Assembly (NCBI GenBank): GCA_029960045.1
Contig: JASCOV010000002.1
Location: 496,001 to 560,000 of the forward strand
Length of the DNA: 64,000 bases
Direction of reading: 5' to 3'
Source of the DNA: Flavobacteriaceae bacterium PS02293
GTDB lineage: Bacteria; Bacteroidota; Bacteroidia; Flavobacteriales; Weeksellaceae
This document shows, in pieces, positions 51,601-61,224 of the stretch (within the stretch, counting starts at the first letter, position 1; each line of letters opens with the position of its first letter). The notes under the pieces were generated by a model. The model ran no database searches, had not been told where the DNA came from, and saw only the letters and a program-made list of their open reading frames with translations. Both the position numbers and the translations under genes were made by a program.

Positions 51601-54600
51601 GGAATAGTACAAGTACAGGCGGTTCAAGTTCAGCCTGGTCAGGAAATACTAACTTTCCTATAACATCAACTACTTATCAGGCTGGGGGTGCAGTGCGAAT
51701 AGGAACGACGGTTAGCGGTAGAATTACTTCCAGAGCATTGTCTGAAGTCAGCGGTAATATAAAGGTTGAATTGGATATGAAAGGGTGGACGACTGTCGAA
51801 GGCAGTTTTAATATTACAATAGCTGGAGTTACAAAAAACATTACATATACAAATACTATGGCGGATGGTTTTGAAACCAAAGTAGTCACATTTGAAAATG
51901 TACCTGTTGGCTCGCAGCTGATAATTGAAACTACGAGACGATCTTTTCTGGATGCCGTCAGGGTTTATTGTACACCAGATTGTACACCTGCAGTTATTAC
52001 ACCGTTTCCAGTTACAGGACCAGCGGGCACAATTGTTACTATTACAGGTTCCAATTTTACATCTAATTCAACCGTTAAATTTGGAAACGCTTCTGCAACG
52101 GTAGAATATATAAGTTCAACTCAATTAAAAGCTATTGTTCCTGCAACTGCTGATGGTAATATCAGTGTAAAAACAACTTTAGCCTGTGAATCGGAAGCGG
52201 TTTTTACATTGATCAAAGAAGATGTCACGGATTGTGAACCTTTGACGGGAGCTAGTCCTGGAGGAACTTATGCTTCTGATCTTATTATTTATGAAATATA
52301 TGATGAGAATGGTGGGACCGGAGGTAGCATTTCCATTTATAATGGAACTAATACAACAGTAGATCTTAGCAACTATGATATCTACAGAGCTTCTGATTAT
52401 GGTGGTAATTATTTGGATTATGCAACCATGTCAGGAAGTCTTGCACCAGGTGCTGTTGCTTTACTGGGTGCACCGTCATCAAAATGTGGATATACTCCAA
52501 CGCACGGTACTATCAACGGTGGTTACAATGATAATGATGGTTTCCGTCTGATAAAGGGCTCTGTTGTAATAGATGATGTGAGAACACCTAATTATTCAGG
52601 ATATTATATGAAAAGAAAGAATGAGTATCTTAATCCGAATCTTACTTTTAATGATGCACAATGGACTACAGAAAGTTTAATCATAGCGCAATGCCTCCCT
52701 GTTGCTCAAATAGGCCGAGTACCGGGAGTTAGGACATCACCAATTATAAATTCACAGCCTGCATATTCGCTTTCTTGTGATGTTATCAATGCATCTCTTA
52801 CACTTACAGCTACAGAAGGTCTGCCAGATGGGAATGCGTTAGCTTACCAATGGTTTGTATTAGGAGAATCTGGTAGCTGGACGGCAATTACTGATGGTGG
52901 TGTTTATTTTGGAGCTACAACTCCTACGTTGAGTATCAATGATATTGCTGGTCTTAATAATAATCAATATTACTGTGAGGTAAGGGAGAGTACACAAACT
53001 TGTTATACAGCTACCAATGCCACTCAAGTTAAAGAAGCTAGTACTACTTGGGCTGGCAATTTGTGGTCAAACGGAGCTCCTGTTTTGGGAAATAAAGTAA
53101 TAATTGCTGGGAATTATGATACCCAGGCTAATGGTATTCTGGATGTCTGTAACCTGACTGTAAATGCTGGTGGAAGTATCAGGATTAAACCAAATTATCC
53201 TATTACCGTTAAAAATAAAATTATTAATAATAATATTAACAATGCTGATGCTTTCATAGTGGAAAGTGATGCTAATCTTATTCAAACAGAAAGTATAGCT
53301 AATGAAGGAGTTGTTAAAGTAGAAAGAAGCGTAACGGGTATGAATAATGTTGCTGGAGCTATAGATTATGTATATTGGAGTTCACCTGTAAGTGGTCAAG
53401 CTATTAAAGGACCAACAGGTTTTTCTCCTAATACACCTGCAACCGGGTATATGCAGTATAATGAGAGTAATGATAGATTTGTTGTAACCAGTGATCAGAA
53501 TTTCCTCACAGGAAAAGGTTATGCGATCCGCGCAGAGAATGTATTGCCAAATCCGTACAGTAAAATTTATAGTTTTGCAGGTATCCCGAATAATGGGGAT
53601 GTTTCTTCTCCAATTTTGAATAAAACAGCTGGTGCAGATAAAGGTTACAATCTTATAGGGAATCCTTATCCTTCTAATATTGATTTTGATCTATTCCATT
53701 CTATTAATGATTCTAAGATTTATGCCACGGCATTCTTATGGACTAATAATCTGTACGAACCTCAACAGATGGGCTCGGGCTATGCCGGAAATAATTATGC
53801 GATCTATAATATTACAGGAGGAGTGCCGGCAACTTATGACGAAGGCAATACTAGTTATTCTGCAGCTCCAAATGGAAAAATAAAAGTAGGACAGGGGTTT
53901 ATTGTACAATCCAAAATTGCAGGTGTATTGGATTTCAAGAATAGCATCAGAATTACAGATGATGGTACTTTCTACCAAAAAAAATCAGCAAAAAACAGAT
54001 TTTGGTTAACAATGAAATCTCCGAATAATCTCATTAATACAATACTTGTAGGTTATGTTCCGGGAGCTACCAATAATTATGAAACCGATTTTGACGGTGA
54101 GTTGCTTGCGGTAGGATCAGATTCTTTCTATTCAGTTTTAGGGGCAAAAAAATTGGCTATACAAGGAAGGGTAGAGAATTTTTCTGTAGAAGATGTGGTT
54201 GCCTTAGGAAATGTTTTTTCTGTCAATGGAACTTATACGATTAAACTTCGGTCGCCGGAAGGGTATTTTGATAATAACCAAAAGATTTATCTTCGCGACA
54301 AGATACTTAATAAGTATATCAATCTTACTGCTGTGGAAAGCTACACTTTTGAAGCTGTAAAAGGAACTGATAATACCCGTTTCGAGATCGTGTATAAAGA
54401 TGGTACACTCACAATGAATGAAACTAAAAAATCTGAGTTTTTAGTTTACCGAGATGGAGAAGATTTTGTGATCCGTTCTTCTAATAAATTGGGGAGAGTA
54501 GAAGTGTTTGATATTTCAGGGAGATTGATGAAATCTTTTACTACGCATCAGGCATCTACCCGAATTAATGTGTCAAATTTTTCTAGTGGCATATTTATTA

Positions 54601-54650
54601 TAAAAGCAGAAAACTCTGGTGATGTCAGAACTAGGAAAATCAATAAATAA
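48606..54650 (+). CDS. giant T9SS-exported multidomain surface protein, 2014 aa
   Basis: A signal-bearing 2014-aa protein (KEFLFSLLLLVISLNLSGQ). An N-terminal domain begins TNTYTQNFDSFTG. Two Listeria-Bacteroides (InlB B-type) repeats follow at about 391-476 and 478-558 (ending IYARW, LYAHW), then FN3-like and Ig-like modules (Ig at 898-985), an IPT/TIG domain at about 1125-1203, a lamin-tail-like domain at about 1221-1311, and a C-terminal region with GYNLIGNPYPSNIDFD. The last 75 residues (EFLVYRDGEDFVIRSS ... GIFIIKAENSGDVRTRKINK) are a type A T9SS sorting domain. It is likely a cell-surface or secreted adhesin; the ligand is unknown. Confidence 0.9.
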   Translation: MKTNLLSTNGFLYLRHSKEFLFSLLLLVISLNLSGQYIITNTGSTNTYTQNFDSFTGTTATLPTGWSLSAAPNGFYNRNTYNNGNDLYAMRDTSSSADRSVGGKVAANSGNCSSTGTRTITLQVKNSTGANITGFVVTWKVEQYSTGGRAATLNMTHGFGGTTTGTTTFTSTTGSEAATASILQTSRNITISGITLANNATGTFTFTICTGSGSGNNGHVGLDDFTLYANAAAVTPAVTLANNGTQIAAGDVTQGTAKHPVSSFQLSATSAAATLTEAFFTTDGTYRAVDITGFKLWYNTTNNLSSATQIGAAFVPVSTGSGDLLEFTDLSQQIALSATRYFWVTADIASGATLGRTVRVEAIANADLTFSSGTKSGLASIAGVQTITSNNFTLTYNGNDNTSNASTVPDSVSFVGGQNPGVLLANPTTLVKDGYELASWYTITNGVSGGVSNTPGSNYGPAPMPSADITIYARWRFAVAYNSNGGTGSVTGQTSYYNGTAGVKSGTVVLSGGGALSRSGYTFGGWKTTAEATAADYAAGVTYTHSGANATRVLYAHWIANPPKLTVTPAALSGFTYSVSNGPSDVKSFALSGSDLQGTDTDPVELVTIDDHFEISESAAGPWSHAIELPSAYIGASKTIYVRMKEGLTAGNYTDTVLVSGGSVVEASFAEVSLSGTVTSCLAPTAQSVVSSFGTIGINGMTINLTSGNGVGRIVKINTSNSFTNPTNDSTLPTANAVYAGSGEQVIYAGSGSNVAVTGLSHSTTYWYRVYEYNICSGNYTYNTTTITNNPRSQATICDVPATPNGDIELDNPYCGSAALFYELSDPKQEGVTYYWQTILGGVSTANPVVFMAGAEISEPYTVTVGGYYYVRAYNGNCWSAASYRTQDQVIVMTSADINTQPVDQNVVSGTNASFTVIASGTAPFTYQWQESSTGLAGSWINVGNTAALNLASVPLSKNGYKYRVIVSNGCGSTTSSVVTLTVVSGPCFEETFNTITAGNSTSTGGSSSAWSGNTNFPITSTTYQAGGAVRIGTTVSGRITSRALSEVSGNIKVELDMKGWTTVEGSFNITIAGVTKNITYTNTMADGFETKVVTFENVPVGSQLIIETTRRSFLDAVRVYCTPDCTPAVITPFPVTGPAGTIVTITGSNFTSNSTVKFGNASATVEYISSTQLKAIVPATADGNISVKTTLACESEAVFTLIKEDVTDCEPLTGASPGGTYASDLIIYEIYDENGGTGGSISIYNGTNTTVDLSNYDIYRASDYGGNYLDYATMSGSLAPGAVALLGAPSSKCGYTPTHGTINGGYNDNDGFRLIKGSVVIDDVRTPNYSGYYMKRKNEYLNPNLTFNDAQWTTESLIIAQCLPVAQIGRVPGVRTSPIINSQPAYSLSCDVINASLTLTATEGLPDGNALAYQWFVLGESGSWTAITDGGVYFGATTPTLSINDIAGLNNNQYYCEVRESTQTCYTATNATQVKEASTTWAGNLWSNGAPVLGNKVIIAGNYDTQANGILDVCNLTVNAGGSIRIKPNYPITVKNKIINNNINNADAFIVESDANLIQTESIANEGVVKVERSVTGMNNVAGAIDYVYWSSPVSGQAIKGPTGFSPNTPATGYMQYNESNDRFVVTSDQNFLTGKGYAIRAENVLPNPYSKIYSFAGIPNNGDVSSPILNKTAGADKGYNLIGNPYPSNIDFDLFHSINDSKIYATAFLWTNNLYEPQQMGSGYAGNNYAIYNITGGVPATYDEGNTSYSAAPNGKIKVGQGFIVQSKIAGVLDFKNSIRITDDGTFYQKKSAKNRFWLTMKSPNNLINTILVGYVPGATNNYETDFDGELLAVGSDSFYSVLGAKKLAIQGRVENFSVEDVVALGNVFSVNGTYTIKLRSPEGYFDNNQKIYLRDKILNKYINLTAVESYTFEAVKGTDNTRFEIVYKDGTLTMNETKKSEFLVYRDGEDFVIRSSNKLGRVEVFDISGRLMKSFTTHQASTRINVSNFSSGIFIIKAENSGDVRTRKINK

Positions 54651-54666
54651 ATTTTAAAATATCAAT

Positions 54667-54694
54667 AAAAAAGGCACTTTAGGTGCCTTTTTTG
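54667..54694 (+). terminator. terminator after the first giant T9SS gene
   Basis: GGCAC-tttag-GTGCC, flanked by A-run and T-run (54667-54694), 16 nt after the stop codon. Confidence 0.85.
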
Positions 54695-54839
54695 GTTTTT
54701 ATATCTATTAAGTTATTTAAACACATATTTAATTATTCTTACTAAAATCCTATATTTAATGGGTTATTAAAAATTATTTAACTTTTTTTATATATACTCG
54801 TAAAAAATAATTAATTTAGCAGGCTCATTTGAATAACAC

Positions 54840-57800
54840 ATGAAAACGAAAAAAAATTTATTAAAAACTAGTCCCAAGAACCGTTTAAGCAAATACCTTG
54901 TCCTGATTACAATGCTGTTGAGTGTTGGGGTTTGGGGGCAGGTAAGTATGTCCACTACTGGTAACTATACACAAGATTTTAATAGTTTGATATCAACAAG
55001 TACAGGTACGTGGACACAAAACTCCAGTATTGCAAATTGGTATGCTCAAAGAAGTGGAACTGGAACTGGGATAGCTGCTGATACAGGTACATCTAATGGA
55101 GGTAATCTTTATAGTTATGGTTCAACAGGTAGTTCTGACAGAGCTCTTGGTTCTTTAGGTTCTGGTAATGCTGCTGCCGGGAATTTTGCTTACGGTGTTT
55201 TATTGAGAAATGCTTCATCAGCTTCTATTACAGATCTCAAGGTTTCTTATACTTTGGAACAATGGAGAAATGGTGGAGTTAATGCGGCTCAAGCATTAAC
55301 TTTCTATTACAAAATATCTTCATCATCAATCTCAGATTTGCAACCTAATACATCTGCAGGATGGACTGAGGTCTCTACTTTAAATAGTTCAAGCCCTATT
55401 TTTAGTACTACTGCAGCAGCTTTGAATGGAAATTTAGCTGCAAATAAAATTACAAAAAGTGATATATCTATTCCTGGCTTAAGTTTAGCTGCTGGTGATT
55501 ATATCTTACTAAAATGGGATGATCCTGATCATACAGGATCTGACCATGGCTTGTCAATAGATGATGTTACAATTGCCTGGACTGTAGCTTCTTCTACATT
55601 GACCCCTCCAATATTAACTGCTGCAGTATCTGCAACCGTAGATAATCCTTTTGCAGTAACATTTACAGATAATCCTGCCTGGAGAGGTGCAATTACTGGT
55701 ATAACTGTTGCAGGGGCTTCGCTTACAGGTGGTTATGCTTTAAATGCAGGTAATATTACTTTTACACCTTCTGCTTCTAATCCTGCGACACTTTTACAAA
55801 CAGATGCTACAAGAACAATTGTTGTGAAAGCAACGGGGTATAGTGATGCAACAGTTTCTCAGCCTATCTCTGCTGGGGCTGCTACAAAACTGATAATTAG
55901 TACCCAGCCAGTTGGACCTGCTGCAAATGGTGGTGTATTGGCAACACAGCCGCAGTTGTATATAGCAGATCAATATAGTAATCCAACCAGTTCATCCAGT
56001 GCTTCTGTAACGGCTGCTGTAGGTGCAGGATCTTGGACTTTAGGAGGTACGACAACAGTTGCTGCAAGTAGTAGTAATGTAAATTATAGCGGTTTGACGG
56101 CTACAAGTGGTGCAGCAGTTACAGGTGCGACCATTGTATTTTCTGCAACGGGATTGACCAGTGCAACATCGAATCCTTTTAATATTGTGGCGGCTGTGGT
56201 GCCTGTTGTTAATAGTAGTCTGACCAAATCGAGTGTTTATGGGATAGCAGATTCTTACACAATCACTGCCACTGGCGCACCTACAAGTTTTAATGCAACG
56301 GGTTTACCAACTGGATTAACCGTTGATACTTCCACTGGAGTAATCTCAGGAGTAGCAACCAGTAATGTTGGCTCATATAACGTTTCTATTTCCGCAACAA
56401 ATGCAAATGGTACCGATACCAAAATTTTGGCCTGGACTATTACTCAAAAACCATTGACTATAACAGGTTTAACTGCGGAAAACAAAATCTATAATGGAAA
56501 TACCAATGCAACATTCTCGACTGCGGCCACTTTAACCGGCGTTGTTGGTACTGATGCAGTTTCTTTAACTGGTACTGCAGTAGGTACATTTGCAGATAAA
56601 AATTTCGGAACCGGCAAAACGGTTACCATTACGGGGTTAAGTCTTACAGGAGCCAAAGCAGGAAATTATTCTTTGCCAACAACTCCAAATGCTACAACAA
56701 CTGCCGATATTACAAAAAAAGCATTAACTATTTCTGCGCCAACCATTGCGTCTAGAGTTTACAGTTCAGGTGTTTTAACAACGGGCGCAATAACTGTAGG
56801 AACGCTTTCCGGATTTGTCAACACAGAAACAGTGTCCGCAACAGCAACTGGAACTTATGCAGATGCCGATGCTGGTATTGGGAAAACTGCGACAGTTACT
56901 TATGTGTTGGCGGATGGAACAAATGGTGGTTTAACTATTAATTACTCTTTAGTTAATGGAACAGGAACTGGAGACGTAACAAAAGCAACTCCTACATATA
57001 CATCAACATCTATTTCTGTTACTGTTGGTGCTGCTCAAACAATAGCTTCAAGTATTTCAAACTCTCCAGGGACATTAACTTTTACATCTCTAAATCCTGC
57101 AGTTGCAACTGTTGATAATACAGGTATTGTAAGGGGTGTTACTGTTGGAGGTACTAGTGTGAGTGTTACGCAAGCTGAGGATGTGAATTATTTTGGTGGA
57201 AGTACATCTGTTTCTGTTTCTGTTTCTGTAACAGATATTGCAATTGGGACATATGAAACCACATCTGCAGGAAACTGGCCAAATGCGACTGCTGCTGCGA
57301 CTTGGAGGCGAATGACATCAATGGGATGGGAGGATCCAACAACCAGACCTAGTCCATCTGCAACAGATGTACTTATCGTTAAACATGCCCTTACGACCAA
57401 TGCGAATTTTGCAGCATCTGGAGGGACGACAATAATTGTTGAAAATGGAGGTAAATTTACTGATAATCATGCATCTACATTGTCATCTATTCATGTTAAG
57501 AATGGTGGTGAGTTTGTAGTAGGAGCTACCGGTGTAATAATGGCTAGTACGGATAGTGAAAAAATTATTGAATCGGGAGGAACTTTAACTGTGAATGCAG
57601 CATTAACAAATGCGTTAAATTTCTGGAGGGGTACAGAAGATTTTAAGAGTGGTTCTACAGTAGATTTTGCTGATTATAGTGGAGCTTTACTTGCAAGTCC
57701 ATCACAGATTAGCAACAATACAGCTGGTTACTTGTTTGGTAATCTTAAATTTTCTGGGTCTACAGCAATTACTTTAATCGGGACTAATACTGCGAGCAAT

Positions 57801-60758
57801 TTTAATTTAGCTGAAAATGATTTTATATTGAACGGGGCTAGTAATAATATCTTAATTACTTCTGCTGCTTCAAAAAACATCGTAATTAATGGAAATACCT
57901 TCATAAATGCTGGTGTGTTAAGAGGTATGACTTCATTATCAACACTCACTTTAAATGGTAACTTGGAAATAAACGGCGGGACAGTTAATATTGGTGCAAC
58001 AAGTAATAGTTCGGTAGTTTTTGGAATGAAACTGAAAGGAGATTTAAAAGTTTTAAACTCATCCACATTGACAACATCCGATCCTGATAGTGAGTTGATT
58101 TTTGAAGGCGTAGGAACGGGATTAACACCTGAATCAACTCAGAATGTTTCTATTGCGGCAACTTCAACGATATCAAACGTTCGATTTAAAGTTAATGCTG
58201 GTTCTTATGTGAAATTAGATACAAATCTTACGCTTCCTTCTCCTTCATCATTAACTGTAAATTCTGGAGGTACTTTTGATTTCGGATTTGATTCTTCTAA
58301 TAATGCTCTGGTAGTTTCAGGAAATTCATTTACAGCACAATCAGAAAGTACATTAAAAATTACCTCACCGTACGGTATAACTACAGCGGCGGCGGGTGCT
58401 TTAGCTGGAAATGTTCAAACAACTGTTGCTAACAGAACATTTAATGCAGATGCAACGTATCATTATATTGGAAAAGCTAATCAGTTATCAGGAAATGGAC
58501 TCCCAGATGCAAGTTCTGCCAAAAAAGTGATTGTAGAATTGGATCAGGATACATATACATTTCAGCCAAATGGATTAAAATTAATTAATACTTCCGGTTA
58601 TTTGGAAATCAAAAAAGGAATTGTATTAGATAATGCAACTGGATCTTTTGGAGATAGCGATACTGATACTACTACAAGAGGAGAGTTGAGAATGTCGGGA
58701 GGAAGATACAGACTTTTCAAAACAGGAACTAATCCTGGTTTATCTGGAATTTACACATTAACAGGTGGCGTTGTAGAATTTGCAAATGCAAATGCTTCTG
58801 ATCAAACTATAAGAAATAAGTCATATTATAATATAGAAGTAACAGGAAAGCCTGTTGGTAATTCTAATGGAAATATTACAATTTTAGGCAATGGTAAATT
58901 TACTGTTAAAAACGGAGGAGAATTTACAATCAATGCTAATGCTATTGTAGGACCAGATGGAACACAGACTCTAACCGTAGAAAATGGTGGTCTTTTCAAA
59001 ACAGGAGATGTAGATGGTTTCTCAGGTAGTACTAACACATCGGTTCGTTCTGATATAGAATCAATTGTTTTGGAAGCAGGTAGTACTGTAGAGTATTCAA
59101 GAAATGGAATTCAAACTATTACCGTAGGAGCGGTTACAACTCCAGCGACAGGTAATTATCAAAACCTTACTATATCTGGTTCTGGCGAAAAATATCCAAT
59201 TGCAGACCTTACTGTAAATGATGTAACAACAGTAAGCGCAGGAACTCTGAAGATTCTAGCAACTCAAGATACTGAACAACCTCACGTTTTTACTGCCAAA
59301 AAAGGAATCAAGAATACAGGAGGAACTGTAATATTGGAAAACAACGCTAATCTACTGCAGGATCAGGGCGTTTCTGTAAGTAACAGTGGAAATATCATAG
59401 CTCAAAGAAGTGCAAAACTAAAGTTCGAAAGTGTCTCAAAGGCAGATTACAACTACTGGAGCTCGCCTGTAATAGATCAAAAATTGCTTTATAATACGAT
59501 GACTCCGTTAGCGTCGTTTTCGCCCGGTACACCTAATAACCGTATTTTTGAATATAAGGAAAGCAATGATACCTTTGTGGCAACATCAAATCCAAACTTC
59601 GTTGCTGGAAAGGGTTATGCCATAAGAGCAGAAAATGGTCAAAACGGATCTAGCTATACGGCAGATGGAATAGCAAAAACATTCGAATTCATAGGAGAAC
59701 CAAATAATGGAGATGTTTCTACGCCATCACTAGCTTATTCTAATGCAACTCATGGCTATAACCTGGTAGGAAATCCATATCCGTCTATCATTGATTTTAA
59801 TTTATTACACAGTGCTAATAGCGATTTAATAGGTAGTACTGCTTATTTTTGGACCAATGTTATTTATACACCATCCCAGCAAGGTTCTTCCTCTGCAGGA
59901 TATACAGGTAGTAATTACGCTACTTTTAATGGTGTTGGTGGAGTAGCAGCGGGTGGTAGTTCATTAGAACCAACAAAATATATCAAGACCGGACAAGGTT
60001 TTATTGTGCAGGCAAAAAAAGCAGGTCAACTTAATTTTACAAATGCAATGCGTCAGACTGGTATTAGTCCATTTTTCAACAATAAAGTAGATGATGAAAA
60101 AAACCGCTTCTGGGTTACATTGATCACGCCATCTGATATGACGAATACTATTTTAATAGGATATGTTGAAGGTGCTACCAACGGTTTTGAAAAGGATTAT
60201 GATGCGCCAATTTTAGTAAATGGATCTGATTCTTTTTATTCTGTTTTAGGAAATGAAAAATTAGTAATCCAAGGGAAAAGCAGCTCTTTCTCAAGTGATG
60301 ATATCATTTCTGTTGGTGCAAAATATTACGAAACAGGGATACATAAGATTCAATTGAAAAAGAAAGAAGGGATCTTTAACGGAAGTCAAAATGTTTATTT
60401 AAAAGATAAGTTACTAAACAAAGTAGTGAATCTAAGCAATGGTGATTATACTTTTCAAACTACAAAAGGAACAACCGATACCCGTTTCGAGATCGTTTAT
60501 AAAGACAATGCAGTCTTAGGAACAGGTAATGAATCGAAATCTGACTTCTTAGTTTACAGAGATGGAAATGATGTAGTGATAAAATCTTCTAAAAACTTAG
60601 GAAAAGTTGAGGTTTATGATGCGGCAGGAAGAATGGTTGTTGCTCAAAAAGCAACAGATAAGATTCTAAGGTTAAATGTTTCTACACTTGCGGAAGGAAT
60701 GTTTATTATAAAAGCTGAGAATTCTGGAGATACAAAAACTAAGAAGATTCTAAAATAA
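54840..60758 (+). CDS. giant T9SS-exported multidomain surface protein, 1972 aa
   Basis: A 1972-aa paralogue of the preceding protein. It has a signal peptide (KYLVLITMLLSVGVWGQ) and a similar N-terminal domain (GNYTQDFNSLISTSTG). Later modules: an Ig-like putative cadherin-type unit at about 455-540 (GLPTGLTVDTSTGVISG), YDG-type repeats at about 540-720 (GLTAENKIYNGNTNATF, KALTISAPTIASRVYSSG), a Big2-like unit at about 720-800, then a beta-helix-like stretch from about 800 (IIVENGGKFT, IHVKNGGEF). The C-terminal region (GYNLVGNPYPSIIDFN, then FLVYRDGNDVVIKSSK ... GDTKTKKILK) is a T9SS type A sorting domain. It is likely surface-exposed or secreted. Confidence 0.9.
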   Translation: MKTKKNLLKTSPKNRLSKYLVLITMLLSVGVWGQVSMSTTGNYTQDFNSLISTSTGTWTQNSSIANWYAQRSGTGTGIAADTGTSNGGNLYSYGSTGSSDRALGSLGSGNAAAGNFAYGVLLRNASSASITDLKVSYTLEQWRNGGVNAAQALTFYYKISSSSISDLQPNTSAGWTEVSTLNSSSPIFSTTAAALNGNLAANKITKSDISIPGLSLAAGDYILLKWDDPDHTGSDHGLSIDDVTIAWTVASSTLTPPILTAAVSATVDNPFAVTFTDNPAWRGAITGITVAGASLTGGYALNAGNITFTPSASNPATLLQTDATRTIVVKATGYSDATVSQPISAGAATKLIISTQPVGPAANGGVLATQPQLYIADQYSNPTSSSSASVTAAVGAGSWTLGGTTTVAASSSNVNYSGLTATSGAAVTGATIVFSATGLTSATSNPFNIVAAVVPVVNSSLTKSSVYGIADSYTITATGAPTSFNATGLPTGLTVDTSTGVISGVATSNVGSYNVSISATNANGTDTKILAWTITQKPLTITGLTAENKIYNGNTNATFSTAATLTGVVGTDAVSLTGTAVGTFADKNFGTGKTVTITGLSLTGAKAGNYSLPTTPNATTTADITKKALTISAPTIASRVYSSGVLTTGAITVGTLSGFVNTETVSATATGTYADADAGIGKTATVTYVLADGTNGGLTINYSLVNGTGTGDVTKATPTYTSTSISVTVGAAQTIASSISNSPGTLTFTSLNPAVATVDNTGIVRGVTVGGTSVSVTQAEDVNYFGGSTSVSVSVSVTDIAIGTYETTSAGNWPNATAAATWRRMTSMGWEDPTTRPSPSATDVLIVKHALTTNANFAASGGTTIIVENGGKFTDNHASTLSSIHVKNGGEFVVGATGVIMASTDSEKIIESGGTLTVNAALTNALNFWRGTEDFKSGSTVDFADYSGALLASPSQISNNTAGYLFGNLKFSGSTAITLIGTNTASNFNLAENDFILNGASNNILITSAASKNIVINGNTFINAGVLRGMTSLSTLTLNGNLEINGGTVNIGATSNSSVVFGMKLKGDLKVLNSSTLTTSDPDSELIFEGVGTGLTPESTQNVSIAATSTISNVRFKVNAGSYVKLDTNLTLPSPSSLTVNSGGTFDFGFDSSNNALVVSGNSFTAQSESTLKITSPYGITTAAAGALAGNVQTTVANRTFNADATYHYIGKANQLSGNGLPDASSAKKVIVELDQDTYTFQPNGLKLINTSGYLEIKKGIVLDNATGSFGDSDTDTTTRGELRMSGGRYRLFKTGTNPGLSGIYTLTGGVVEFANANASDQTIRNKSYYNIEVTGKPVGNSNGNITILGNGKFTVKNGGEFTINANAIVGPDGTQTLTVENGGLFKTGDVDGFSGSTNTSVRSDIESIVLEAGSTVEYSRNGIQTITVGAVTTPATGNYQNLTISGSGEKYPIADLTVNDVTTVSAGTLKILATQDTEQPHVFTAKKGIKNTGGTVILENNANLLQDQGVSVSNSGNIIAQRSAKLKFESVSKADYNYWSSPVIDQKLLYNTMTPLASFSPGTPNNRIFEYKESNDTFVATSNPNFVAGKGYAIRAENGQNGSSYTADGIAKTFEFIGEPNNGDVSTPSLAYSNATHGYNLVGNPYPSIIDFNLLHSANSDLIGSTAYFWTNVIYTPSQQGSSSAGYTGSNYATFNGVGGVAAGGSSLEPTKYIKTGQGFIVQAKKAGQLNFTNAMRQTGISPFFNNKVDDEKNRFWVTLITPSDMTNTILIGYVEGATNGFEKDYDAPILVNGSDSFYSVLGNEKLVIQGKSSSFSSDDIISVGAKYYETGIHKIQLKKKEGIFNGSQNVYLKDKLLNKVVNLSNGDYTFQTTKGTTDTRFEIVYKDNAVLGTGNESKSDFLVYRDGNDVVIKSSKNLGKVEVYDAAGRMVVAQKATDKILRLNVSTLAEGMFIIKAENSGDTKTKKILK

Positions 60759-60778
60759 TTTAAAAATCCATATTTTGA

Positions 60779-60812
60779 AAAAGACCGAAACAAGCTGTTT
60801 CGGTCTTTTTTT
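60779..60812 (+). terminator. terminator after the second giant T9SS gene
   Basis: AAAAGACCGAAAC (60779-60791) pairs with GTTTCGGTCTTTT (60797-60809) with a 5-nt loop, followed by more T. It lies 20 nt after the stop. Confidence 0.9.
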
Positions 60813-61224
60813 ATTTAAATCTTATTTACCAATGTATGTAAGTTATTTTTCATATTTCTGAATGTTACTGTGCTTTTTCTAAGTAAAATGAATTTTGAAA
60901 AAAAAACGAATCGTTAGGTTAATATTTTACTTTATTTTATTAATGTATATTTTTGAATATAATCATATTTTATCTTTATGATTAAGTAATATATTGTCAT
61001 AATTTATTATTTAAGTCTAATTTATGTAATATTAAGTGTTATTTTGTTGTTTTATTAATATCTAAACGTTGGTTTATGTTTGTTTTTATTTATGGTGTTA
61101 TTGGTATAAAATATATTAAATTAATAATATTTATGTGAAAATAATTCAAAAATTTTTTACTTTTGTCAACTGTTTATAATTCAATATCAAAATTGTAATA
61201 GGGCAAACGATAAAAACATAAATT
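60813..61224 (+). promoter_or_regulatory. 412-bp AT-rich gene-free stretch with a promoter-like element
   Basis: Very AT-rich sequence without a credible coding frame. TACTTTTG at 61158-61165 fits TAnnTTTG and lies 59 nt before the ATG of the third giant protein; TGTG at 61134-61137 is a weak -33 candidate. The remainder shows nothing I can name. Confidence 0.4.
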